Part shown: one piece after another, positions 51,926-59,161 of the stretch | Position numbering within the stretch: position 1 is the stretch's first letter | Layout of the letters: every line of letters begins with the position of its first letter | NCBI GenBank assembly: GCA_934636105.1 | Contig: CAKTZR010000001.1 | Span: forward strand, 266,354-330,353 | DNA: 64,000 nt | Direction of reading: 5' to 3' | From: an uncultured Clostridia bacterium | GTDB lineage: Bacteria > Bacillota > Clostridia > Christensenellales > Aristaeellaceae | The notes under the pieces: generated by a model | The model's database searches: none | What the model was told of the DNA's origin: nothing | What the model saw: the letters and a program-made list of their open reading frames with translations, nothing else | Program-made: the position numbers and the translations under genes

Positions 51926-52567
51926 ATGGACAACAAAAAAGTGGTCATGGCGCAAATGAAGCCGCGGGAGCGGCGTGAATGGACAAAAAAGACGCCTCAT
52001 CGCAGGCGGATTAAATGGGATAAGCGGCTGCTGAGAAAGTCTGTTCCTCTGGCAGCCGCTTTTCTCTGTTTGGGCCTTGCGGCGATTGCAACTGCATGGT
52101 TTAAAGATGACGTTCAATCTGTCATGAGCCATGTGACGGCGGGGTTTGAATATGACGAAACGTTGGGACGGCTGCAATTTGTCAGTCATATTCTACCGGA
52201 AAGCGCGATGGTCTTCTTGACGGGAAATGATGAAACGGAAATCTGCTCAGCCGTATTGCCGACAGAAACGACACTTCTGCACACATGGAGCCCGGATGAG
52301 CCATGGATGGAGTACGAAGGGAACGGCGAGGTCAGCTGCTGCATGGCGGGCGAGGTGATGAATACGGTTAAAAACAGGCGGGATGAATACACCGTTCGGA
52401 TTCTGCACGCGGATGGCTACGAATCGATTTACAGCGGTTTGAACACGGTTTCCGTGCAGGAGGGCGAGGCAGTTGCATCCGGCGCTCCGATTGGCACTAT
52501 GGCAGGTATGACGGCGTTTGAACTTCGGAAAGACGGGCTTTCTGTGATGCCCGTATTTGGTGAGTGA
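51926..52567 (+). CDS. spoIVFA: SpoIVFA-like membrane protein with degenerate LytM domain
   Basis: 213-residue protein: basic cytoplasmic start, one helix (about 44-62), and an outer LytM/M23-like domain (about 115-210). The fold pattern is there (YTVRILHADGYESIYSGL, VSVQEGEAVASGAPIGTMAG), but the zinc ligands of active M23 enzymes are missing; the final HxH is replaced by AFELR. This matches SpoIVFA, which restrains SpoIVFB and is cut by SpoIVB. The gene sits directly before spoIVFB, overlapping it, exactly as in Bacillus. Confidence 0.8.
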   Translation: MDNKKVVMAQMKPRERREWTKKTPHRRRIKWDKRLLRKSVPLAAAFLCLGLAAIATAWFKDDVQSVMSHVTAGFEYDETLGRLQFVSHILPESAMVFLTGNDETEICSAVLPTETTLLHTWSPDEPWMEYEGNGEVSCCMAGEVMNTVKNRRDEYTVRILHADGYESIYSGLNTVSVQEGEAVASGAPIGTMAGMTAFELRKDGLSVMPVFGE

Positions 52568-53403
52568 AGCTGAAAATTCAGCCGCTTTGCGGCCTTTACT
52601 TTCTTTTGATTGCTGTATTTGCTTCGACATGGGCCTGCGCAGGCGCGCTGCTTGCCTTGTTTATCCATGAAGCGGCGCATCTGCTGGTTGGCTACGGTTT
52701 GGGCGAACATGCGGAAAGCGTTGAGCTTACGCCGTTTGGCGGCATCATTCGCTATCCGCCCGGTGTAAGCTCGAAGAAGGGAATAAGAGGGATGGCGGTT
52801 GCTGCCGCCGGGCCGCTGGCTAATTATGGGATGATCGGCTTATTGTCCGCGCCGTGGGTACAATCAGTGCTTCCGGACGAATTTTTGAGACAGGCCATAA
52901 TTATGAATACAGGTATGCTTGCGCTGAACATACTTCCTGTTTTGCCGCTGGATGGCGGTCAGGCCGTGTTTTGTGTCGGGTATTATATGTTTCCCATCGG
53001 AATCCTGACAACGGTTTTGTCGCTGGGCGGAATGATGGTTGGCGGGCTGATGATTCTGCTTGGAGTCTACGGCGCGTTTGAAATTGGCAGGCTCAACCTG
53101 TCTTTGCTGCTTGTCGGCACCTATTTGATGGCGTATGCTTATCGAAATCGGTCGGCATTATGGATGGAAAACCTGTATGCGGTTTTACAAGAACGACAAA
53201 TGAGCGAAAAAGCATGGACGAGGGTTCACATATATAGAGCGAGGGGAGAAACAAGGCTTTTCACGCTCTTGAATGCGATTGCCGACAGCAACGCCGCGAT
53301 CTTTCAAATTGAAGGGGAATGGGTTGACGAGGACCGGGTCATTTCGGCCATGATGCAGAATCCGAACGCGGCCGCTGCGGAATTGCTTGAAAAAAGTCGA
53401 TAA
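52564..53403 (+). CDS. spoIVFB: SpoIVFB-type intramembrane metalloprotease
   Basis: 279-residue site-2 protease. The zinc motif HEAAH (His35-His39) in the first helices and NILPVLPLDGG (122-132) with the third ligand Asp130 are intact, and a CBS-like C-terminal part (about 215-279) resembles the ATP-sensing domain of SpoIVFB. In the mother cell it cleaves pro-sigma-K. The GTG start overlaps the spoIVFA stop (GTGA). The pair identifies the organism's lineage as spore-forming. Confidence 0.9.
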   Translation: MKLKIQPLCGLYFLLIAVFASTWACAGALLALFIHEAAHLLVGYGLGEHAESVELTPFGGIIRYPPGVSSKKGIRGMAVAAAGPLANYGMIGLLSAPWVQSVLPDEFLRQAIIMNTGMLALNILPVLPLDGGQAVFCVGYYMFPIGILTTVLSLGGMMVGGLMILLGVYGAFEIGRLNLSLLLVGTYLMAYAYRNRSALWMENLYAVLQERQMSEKAWTRVHIYRARGETRLFTLLNAIADSNAAIFQIEGEWVDEDRVISAMMQNPNAAAAELLEKSR

Positions 53404-53494
53404 CTTTCATGAAAATTTATGGAAGCGCTTGCAACCTGAACCGCAGTGAGATACAATAATATACGAGAATGTATAGAAGTGTGAGGGTTGAACC

Positions 53495-54685
53495 TTGAGC
53501 GATACACAGGCAGCAGTGACTCATCCGCTGGAAGCGATGGGCATCAGTCAGGAAGTGGTTCAGGCTTTTGATTGGATGGGCTTTCAAAATTTAACGGCTA
53601 TTCAGCAAAAGTGCATCCCGCTGATGATGGATGGACACGATATCATTGCGATTGCGCCGACTGGCACGGGCAAGACGCTGGGCTTTGGCATCCCGATGCT
53701 TGAATATGTCAATCTGGATGACAGCCATGTGCAGGAAGTTGTGCTTGCGCCGACGAGAGAGCTGGCGCAGCAGATTGCCGACGAGCTGACTAATCTGGCG
53801 CATTTTATTAAAGGACTGAAAATTGCGGTGATTTACGGCGGACAGCCGTTTGGCAAGCAGATGAGCGCATTAGGGCGCAAGCCGCAGGTGTTGGTGGCTA
53901 CGCCCGGGCGCTTGCTGGATCACATGCAGCGCGGCAACATTCATCTGAATACGGTGCATACCATGGTGCTGGATGAAGCAGATGAAATGCTGAAAATGGG
54001 CTTCGTTCAGGATGTGGAAAAGATCATCGAAAGCGCCGATCCGAATCGTCAGCTTGTGATGTTCAGCGCGACGACGAATCAGGATGTTTTGACGGTTTCA
54101 TGGAAGTATCAGCATGACCCGATTGAAATTGTCGTGCAGGCGCAGGCGGAGAATAAGCCCAACATCACGCAATATATCGTGGAATCCGATCAGAAACAAA
54201 AATATGAGCATCTGCTTTATTTACTGGATTCCGATCAGTATAAGAGGGTTATGATTTTCTGCAACACGAAGGATATGACGGCTCGCCTTTGCGAACGCTT
54301 GAAAAAAGCAGGCTACAATGCGGAATGCCTTCATGGCGATGTGCGGCAGTCTCTGCGCGACAAGGTGATGTCCGGCTTCCGAAAGGGTGAGTTTGAAATT
54401 CTGGTGGCAACGGATGTTGCGGCGCGCGGCATTGATGTAGACGATGTGGAAGCCGTGTTTAACTACGATTTGCCGGACAAACAGGAATTTTATGTCCATC
54501 GAATTGGTCGAACGGGCCGGGCCAAGCGGGCGGGCGTGAGCTTCTCGTTTGTCAGCTTCCGCGACAGCATCCGAATGGATGAAATCCTCAAATATATAGA
54601 CAGTCAGCCAATTTCGCTTGTTTTTGATGAATTTGGAACGCTGTGCTATAAAGAAGATGGAAAGCCTTTCCTTGAAAATGTGTAA
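53495..54685 (+). CDS. DEAD-box RNA helicase
   Basis: 396-residue helicase, the two RecA-like domains only. Q motif (FQNLTAIQQKCIP), motif I APTGTGKT, Ia PTRELAQQ, II DEAD in VLDEADEM, III SAT, and VI HRIGRTGRAKRAG are complete. No C-terminal RNA-binding domain (DbpA type) follows. The start is TTG at 53495 after GAGGG; no ATG is close. It probably unwinds RNA in ribosome assembly or decay. Confidence 0.92.
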   Translation: MSDTQAAVTHPLEAMGISQEVVQAFDWMGFQNLTAIQQKCIPLMMDGHDIIAIAPTGTGKTLGFGIPMLEYVNLDDSHVQEVVLAPTRELAQQIADELTNLAHFIKGLKIAVIYGGQPFGKQMSALGRKPQVLVATPGRLLDHMQRGNIHLNTVHTMVLDEADEMLKMGFVQDVEKIIESADPNRQLVMFSATTNQDVLTVSWKYQHDPIEIVVQAQAENKPNITQYIVESDQKQKYEHLLYLLDSDQYKRVMIFCNTKDMTARLCERLKKAGYNAECLHGDVRQSLRDKVMSGFRKGEFEILVATDVAARGIDVDDVEAVFNYDLPDKQEFYVHRIGRTGRAKRAGVSFSFVSFRDSIRMDEILKYIDSQPISLVFDEFGTLCYKEDGKPFLENV

Positions 54686-54690
54686 AATGA

Positions 54691-54733
54691 CGGCGTCAGC
54701 GACAGAAAGAAAAGCCGCTGATGCCGCTTTTTT
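54691..54733 (+). terminator. Terminator after the helicase gene
   Basis: CGGCGTCAGCG/CGCTGATGCCG stem (one G-U pair) followed by CTTTTTT. It overlaps the end of the small minus-strand gene. Confidence 0.8.
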
Positions 54734-54902
54734 CAAGCAGGGAAAGATAAAAGCCCTCTGAAAGCGGCGCGGTCAGCCAAAGTTGGAGCAGTACGCCGTT
54801 TTCGTCAATTCGGTGGACTTCCGGCAGGTTTTCAAACAGCGCCCGTGCCTGCTCACGCGAAGCGGCGGAACCATAGAGCCGCAGGGTTTGACAAAAAGCC
54901 AT
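54696..54902 (-). CDS. Small protein, unknown
   Basis: 68-residue protein starting MAFCQTLRLYGSAASREQ behind GGAG with a good gap. The composition is protein-like, with amphipathic segments (REQARALFENLPEVHRI, VLLQLWLT), no membrane helix and no recognised domain. Its stop lies within the helicase terminator, so the two transcripts converge and overlap. Probably real on the strength of the ribosome-binding site and even length, but unconfirmed. Confidence 0.45.
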   Translation of the reverse strand: MAFCQTLRLYGSAASREQARALFENLPEVHRIDENGVLLQLWLTAPLSEGFYLSLLEKSGISGFSFCR

Positions 54903-54942
54903 ATTTTCATCTCCGGAATGCAACGAAATTTCAAAGAAACCA

Positions 54943-54971
54943 TTGCATATTATCTTTTTCTGTGATATTCT
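54943..54971 (+). promoter_or_regulatory. Promoter of the DUF1292 gene
   Basis: TTGCAT (54943-54948), 17-base spacer, TATTCT (54966-54971). Confidence 0.55.
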
Positions 54972-55027
54972 TATAGATAGATGCAGACTTCGGTTTGTAT
55001 CGTATGACGAAAGCGAGGATTTTAGCC

Positions 55028-55324
55028 ATGGATGATATGGAAAAGATGGAAAATGATAACATCATCGTTCTGACCGATGAAGACGGCACCGATGTGGAAT
55101 TTGAGTTCTGTGCGTCTATTGAGTATGAAGGCAACGAGTATGTTGTGCTTCTGCCGACCGATGACGATGACGGCGAAGTTGTGATTCTTCAGGTGATGGA
55201 GGATGAGGAATCGGACGACGAGGATGAAGTGACTTATGTCGGCGTGGACGACGAAGACGTGCTCCAGAAGGTTTTCGATATCTTCAAAGAGCAGGCGGGC
55301 GACGAGTTCGATTTCGACGAGTAA
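55028..55324 (+). CDS. DUF1292 (YrzB-like) acidic protein
   Basis: 98-residue strongly acidic protein. IIVLTDEDGTDVEFEFCASIEYEGNEYVVLLP is the family core: a small beta sheet shared by YrzB of Bacillus. The second half has long Asp/Glu runs (DDDDGEVVILQVMEDEESDDEDE) broken by hydrophobic strands. Members lie near alaS-yrzL-ruvX in other Firmicutes, though here it is alone. Function unknown. ATG at 55028 after GAGGATTTTAGCC. Confidence 0.85.
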   Translation: MDDMEKMENDNIIVLTDEDGTDVEFEFCASIEYEGNEYVVLLPTDDDDGEVVILQVMEDEESDDEDEVTYVGVDDEDVLQKVFDIFKEQAGDEFDFDE

Positions 55325-55340
55325 GCTTTTCGAAGCACAT

Positions 55341-55375
55341 AAAAAGAGCGCATCCAAGCGGGTGCGCTTTTTAAA
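55341..55375. terminator. Bidirectional terminator between the DUF1292 gene and lexA
   Basis: AAAAAGAGCGCATC and GGTGCGCTTTTT pair, with A and T runs on both sides. Confidence 0.82.
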
Positions 55376-55988
55376 ATTGTCGAATCAGGCTGATAACCTT
55401 GCCGAGAATGGTGACGTTGGGAACAATGATCGGTTCCATCACGTCGTTTTCCGGCTGAAGCCGAATGTGGCCGTTCTCTTTGTAAAACCGCTTGACTGTG
55501 GCTTCATCGTCAATCATAGCGACAACGATTTCGCCGTTATGCGCATCAGGCTGTTTATGCACGACGATATAATCGTCATTCATGATGCCGGCCTGAATCA
55601 TACTTTCGCCGCGGACGCGCAGAATGAACACATCCCCGCGGCCGACCAGTTCTTCCGGCAGAAATAAGTTTTCCTCGACGTTTTCTTCGGCCAGAATGGG
55701 TGTTCCAGCAGCCACACGGCCGATAACCGGGATTTTTCGAAGGGATACGTTTTCAGATGGGGATACGGCAGGGGAAAGCCCCATGGCTCTGGGTTTCATG
55801 GCGTCACGGTGAAGAAGACCTTTTTTTTCAAGCCGCATCAGGTGTCCGTGCACGGTTGAGGTGGATTTCAGACCGACGGCTTCGCCGATTTCGCGAACAG
55901 AGGGCGCATAACCGCGGGTTTTGATTTCCTGCTCAATGTAAGCCAGAATACGGGACTGCATGTCGCCGCGCGGCTTTTGAATGGTCAA
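55371..55988 (-). CDS. lexA: LexA repressor of the SOS response
   Basis: 205 residues when started at the TTG at 55988, the same length as Bacillus LexA; this TTG lies 10 bases after GAAGGAG, while upstream starts clash with that site. The N-terminal winged helix has YAPSVREIGEAVGLKSTSTVHGHL. Cleavage site Ala94-Gly95 (RVAAGTP), catalytic Ser129 (GESMIQAGI) and Lys166 (ATVKRF) are intact. RecA filaments trigger self-cleavage. An SOS box in its promoter indicates autoregulation. Confidence 0.95.
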   Translation of the reverse strand: MTIQKPRGDMQSRILAYIEQEIKTRGYAPSVREIGEAVGLKSTSTVHGHLMRLEKKGLLHRDAMKPRAMGLSPAVSPSENVSLRKIPVIGRVAAGTPILAEENVEENLFLPEELVGRGDVFILRVRGESMIQAGIMNDDYIVVHKQPDAHNGEIVVAMIDDEATVKRFYKENGHIRLQPENDVMEPIIVPNVTILGKVISLIRQF

Positions 55989-56023
55989 TTCGCCCACACT
56001 CCTTCGCTGCAAAACTTTTTCAT

Positions 56024-56053
56024 ATTATACCATAGCCGATTGATAAAAGGCAA
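56024..56053 (-). promoter_or_regulatory. Promoter of lexA
   Basis: Minus strand TTGCCT (56053-56048), 18-base spacer, TATAAT (56029-56024). Confidence 0.65.
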
Positions 56054-56060
56054 GAAATAT

Positions 56061-56074
56061 CAAACATATGTTCG
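56061..56074. promoter_or_regulatory. SOS box (LexA/DinR site)
   Basis: CAAACATATGTTCG, one base from the palindrome CGAACATATGTTCG of Gram-positive LexA sites. It lies 8 bases upstream of the lexA -35 box and between lexA and the divergent Cys-rich gene. Confidence 0.75.
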
Positions 56075-56093
56075 CATTTTGACGGAAAACCGC

Positions 56094-56122
56094 TTGAACG
56101 CGGACGGAATCGGTGCTATAAT
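56094..56122 (+). promoter_or_regulatory. Promoter of the 97-residue Cys-rich gene
   Basis: TTGAAC (56094-56099), 17-base spacer, perfect TATAAT (56117-56122). The SOS box lies 20 bases upstream of this -35. Confidence 0.75.
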
Positions 56123-56152
56123 GAGCCAACAAAAAGGCAAGGGGATAGGGTA

Positions 56153-56446
56153 ATGGAAACAAAGCGTTGTGTTTTATATGATCGAGCATGTATTGAGTGC
56201 GGAGAATGCAACATGTGCGATCTCGATCCGACGAAAATCTGCGACAACTGCGGAAAGTGCATTGGATTGGATCATACCGATAAAAGCCCGGAATATCGGG
56301 CGATTAAGGTGGATGGCATCATCGATGAGACGATGGATCCCAATGATTATCTGTATGATGAGGAAACGCTGGACGATCCGCAGGAAGAAGATGACGACTT
56401 TTTCGGAGATGATTTATTTCCGTTTGTGCGTGGAAATCAAAAATAA
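56153..56446 (+). CDS. Small Cys-rich, acidic-tailed protein, unknown
   Basis: 97 residues. Eight cysteines lie in the first 37 residues, as C-x6-C-x2-C-x2-C-x2-C (ACIECGECNMCDLDPTKIC) and then NCGKC, suited to iron-sulfur or zinc binding. The C-terminal half is acidic (DPQEEDDDFFGDDLF). ATG after GGGGATAGGGTA. I do not recognise the family, though similar short proteins occur in other Clostridia beside lexA or xer genes. The divergent lexA and shared SOS box make damage-linked expression possible. Confidence 0.7.
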   Translation: METKRCVLYDRACIECGECNMCDLDPTKICDNCGKCIGLDHTDKSPEYRAIKVDGIIDETMDPNDYLYDEETLDDPQEEDDDFFGDDLFPFVRGNQK

Positions 56447-56449
56447 AGC

Positions 56450-56500
56450 AAAAGCCGGATGTTTTGCGAAGTCTATAATCGCAGTCATCCGGCTTTTTGT
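56450..56500. terminator. Bidirectional terminator
   Basis: AAAAGCCGGATG pairs with CATCCGGCTTTT across a 24-base loop; between the Cys-rich gene (plus) and the xer gene (minus). Confidence 0.78.
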
Positions 56501-56511
56501 TTTGAAGTTTT

Positions 56512-57615
56512 TTAAGGCTTTGGAAGGCTGGTATGTACAGGTTCTTCGCGCAAAACGGTTTTCTGTGCTGCAATTCGGCGATGATCTTCGGCGATGGCCG
56601 CATAGTGCTTGCGCGTCGTGTTGACGTCTGAGTGGCCAAGAACGTCAGCGACAAGGTAAATATCGCCGGTTTCTCGATACAAATTGGTACCAAAGGTGCT
56701 GCGGAGTTTGTGAGGACTGATTTTTTTCTTCAAAGGCGCGGCGATGGCGGCATATTTTTTGACCATATTTTCAACAGCACGCTGTGTGATGCGCCGCTTT
56801 TGAATGGACAAAAAGAAAGCGTTTTCATGACCGGGAAGCGCTTCAATTTCCTTGCGCTCGGCCAGATAGTCCTTCAGCGCATCCGAAACCTCGTCAGAAA
56901 GATACAGAATGACTTCTTTGCCGCCTTTTCGAGTCACGACAAAGGCGTTTTGCTCAAAATCAAAGTCGTCAATATTCAGCCCGACGCATTCGCTGATTCG
57001 GATGCCTGTGCCCAGAAACAGCGAAAGCATGGCAACATCACGCTTTTTTGTGATATTATGGTATTTTTGACAGCTCTTGGGCAGAGCTTGACCGCTTTCG
57101 GCAACATCCAGAATGCGGGCGACCTCGTCTACGTCGAGTCGGATAATAGCGTGCTCGTGGAGCTTGGGCAGCGGAACGAGCGAAGCCGTGTTGCTTTCGA
57201 TCAATCCTTCGGCAAACAGGTACTTGTAGAAGGCGCGCAAGGAAGCGTATTTGCGCTTGATCCCGTATTCGTGATTGGTCATCTCACGGGAAGCGGTTTC
57301 GCCGTCTTCGAGCGTTTCGTTCTTGACATACAGCGTCAGATAGCGCGCATAGCGTTCCAAATCCTGTTTGGTAATCTGCTGAATATCCGCTGCGGTGAAC
57401 GCCGTTGCAGGTTTACCGTCAAACTTGGGCAGTTCATCGGATAAATATTGGAAAAACAGTTTTAAATCGTAGGCATAGCTGAGCCGCGTCAATACGCTGG
57501 TTTGTTGTTCGATGGCCATAAAGTAATCGGAACAGAAATCCGGCAATTCGCGCTGAAGCTCGCGCAGGCGCTTGGTGCGGGTCAACTGAGCCTGCGTATG
57601 GTAGTCGTTTGGCAT
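56512..57615 (-). CDS. XerC/XerD-like tyrosine recombinase
   Basis: 367-residue recombinase, somewhat longer than XerD. N-terminal core-binding domain (about 25-145), catalytic domain with Arg206 (GTGIRISE), Lys230 (TRKGGK), His302 and Arg305 (HKLR), His328 (LGHSD) and Tyr338 (KHYAA), all present. It lies among housekeeping genes with no att repeats seen nearby, so a role in chromosome dimer resolution is more likely than element integration. ATG at 57615; its upstream signal is weak (GAGGTGATTTT). Confidence 0.88.
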   Translation of the reverse strand: MPNDYHTQAQLTRTKRLRELQRELPDFCSDYFMAIEQQTSVLTRLSYAYDLKLFFQYLSDELPKFDGKPATAFTAADIQQITKQDLERYARYLTLYVKNETLEDGETASREMTNHEYGIKRKYASLRAFYKYLFAEGLIESNTASLVPLPKLHEHAIIRLDVDEVARILDVAESGQALPKSCQKYHNITKKRDVAMLSLFLGTGIRISECVGLNIDDFDFEQNAFVVTRKGGKEVILYLSDEVSDALKDYLAERKEIEALPGHENAFFLSIQKRRITQRAVENMVKKYAAIAAPLKKKISPHKLRSTFGTNLYRETGDIYLVADVLGHSDVNTTRKHYAAIAEDHRRIAAQKTVLREEPVHTSLPKP

Positions 57616-57725
57616 AAAACAAAATCACCTCGTCATAGACTTCGTAAAACCGGGGTTTCGCGAAGTCTTGCAGATCATTCCCTGCATCAATCCAGATCGC
57701 ATTTCTGGTTTAATCGAAGCCGTTT

Positions 57726-58169
57726 TCAATCGTTTCGATGATCGCGAATCTGGCCTGTTGCCAATTCATCGCAGCGATTGTTCCACGGATTATCCGCATG
57801 TCCTTTGACTTTGATGATCGTCACTTGATGCGGCTGCATTACCGTCAATAGCCATTTCCACAAATCCTGATTTTCAACGGGCTTCTTTGACGCAGTTTTC
57901 CAGCCGTTGCGTTGCCAGCCGTCAATCCAGTTTTGCTTGAATGCGTTGACCAGATATGCAGAATCCGAATACAGCGTCACTACGCAAGGCTGCTTGAGCG
58001 CTGTGAAACCCTGGACAGCAGCGAATAACTCCATGCGGTTGTTAGTCGTATCTGGCATGAAGCCGGAAATTTCTTTTTTGTGCTCACCAAACATGAGCAC
58101 GGTTCCCCAGCCGCCAGGCCCCGGATTGCCGGAGCAGGCGCCATCGGTATACATGATGATTTCTTTCAC
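57726..58169 (-). CDS. rnhA: Ribonuclease HI
   Basis: 147-residue RNase HI, removing RNA from RNA-DNA hybrids. Catalytic acids Asp9 (YTDGACSGNPG), Glu47 (NRMELFA), Asp69 (YSDSAYLVNA) and Asp134 (NRCDELA) are all present, and the basic protrusion (NWIDGWQRNGWKTASKKPV) is retained. ATG after AACGAGGTTTTTGTG. Single gene between xer and proC. Confidence 0.96.
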   Translation of the reverse strand: MKEIIMYTDGACSGNPGPGGWGTVLMFGEHKKEISGFMPDTTNNRMELFAAVQGFTALKQPCVVTLYSDSAYLVNAFKQNWIDGWQRNGWKTASKKPVENQDLWKWLLTVMQPHQVTIIKVKGHADNPWNNRCDELATGQIRDHRND

Positions 58170-58212
58170 AAAAACCTCGTTATTTCAAAAATATAGCTTA
58201 CGATTTTAATAA

Positions 58213-59010
58213 TTATTCCTTAGCCATTCGCATGGTTTTCTCAACCGTTGCGCCGACGGCATCCATCACGGCGGCACGCATTCCGCCTTTTTCAAGCGCA
58301 TACATGCCCTCAATGGTTGTGCCACCCGGTGAGCAGACAGCATCCTTCAGCTTTCCGGGGTGTTCGCCGGTTTCAAGCACCATTTTTGCAGCGCCGACCA
58401 GCGTTTGAGCAGCCAACTCATAAGCCAATGCGCGTGGCACGCCGTATCGAACGCCGCCATCCGCCATCGCTTCAATGAAAGCATAAACAAACGCAGGGCC
58501 GCATCCGCTGATGCCGTTTGCGGGCGTATAAACATGGTCTTCAACCACAGCAACCTTTCCGGCAGCGGAAAAAACCATCTTGGCAAAAGCAAATTCTTCG
58601 TCCGTACAGGTACATAAGCTGGAAATCAGGCTCATGCCCTCGCCGACGGCGAGCGGCGTGTTAGGCATGACGCGCACAAAGCGCGCACTGGCCGGAAGGG
58701 CTTCTTTCAGCATATCAAAGGTCCAGCCTGCGACAATCGAAATCACAAATTTGCCGTCCAGTGCTTCATAAACCTCGCGAATGACATCTGCCGCGTAGAC
58801 GGGCTTAATGGCCAGCAAAACGCAATCCACCGCGCGCACCAGCGAAAGATTATCCGGCATCATGTGAATGCCTTTTTTAGCCAGAGAAGCGCCTTTTTCC
58901 GGGTGCTTTCGGCTGACATAGATGCTGTCAGCCGGTATGGCGGATTGATTTAAAATGCCGCTTATAATAGCCGAGCCCATGTTGCCCGCGCCTATAAAAC
59001 CGAGTTTCAT
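58213..59010 (-). CDS. proC: Pyrroline-5-carboxylate reductase
   Basis: 265-residue enzyme for the last step of proline synthesis. Rossmann motif FIGAGNMGSAI at the start, ISIVAGWTF, VRVMPNTPLAVGEGMS in the middle and the C-terminal KDAVCSPGGTTIEGMYALEKGGMRAAVMDAV signature. ATG after GGGAGGCATGAAAC. No other proline genes (proA, proB) are in the window. Confidence 0.96.
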   Translation of the reverse strand: MKLGFIGAGNMGSAIISGILNQSAIPADSIYVSRKHPEKGASLAKKGIHMMPDNLSLVRAVDCVLLAIKPVYAADVIREVYEALDGKFVISIVAGWTFDMLKEALPASARFVRVMPNTPLAVGEGMSLISSLCTCTDEEFAFAKMVFSAAGKVAVVEDHVYTPANGISGCGPAFVYAFIEAMADGGVRYGVPRALAYELAAQTLVGAAKMVLETGEHPGKLKDAVCSPGGTTIEGMYALEKGGMRAAVMDAVGATVEKTMRMAKE

Positions 59011-59115
59011 GTTTCATGCCTCCCGATTAAACTTTTTTCATTAACATTTTCTATTGTAGCGAAAAACATCGGCTTCGTCAATTCGCAAAACCAACGAATT
59101 GTCCCTTAAATAAGC

Positions 59116-59148
59116 AAAAATGCCGCTCGGTTTTATCCGAACGGCATG
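59116..59148 (-). terminator. Terminator of the MMPL operon
   Basis: Minus strand ATGCCGTTCGG...CCGAGCGGCAT followed by TTTTT, just after the coiled-coil protein gene. Confidence 0.82.
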
Positions 59149-59161
59149 AGTTTATAGAGGA

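Noticed and set aside
56512..57615. Integrase of a second mobile element
   Set aside because: No tRNA, no flanking repeats and only housekeeping neighbours; a Xer-type role fits better.
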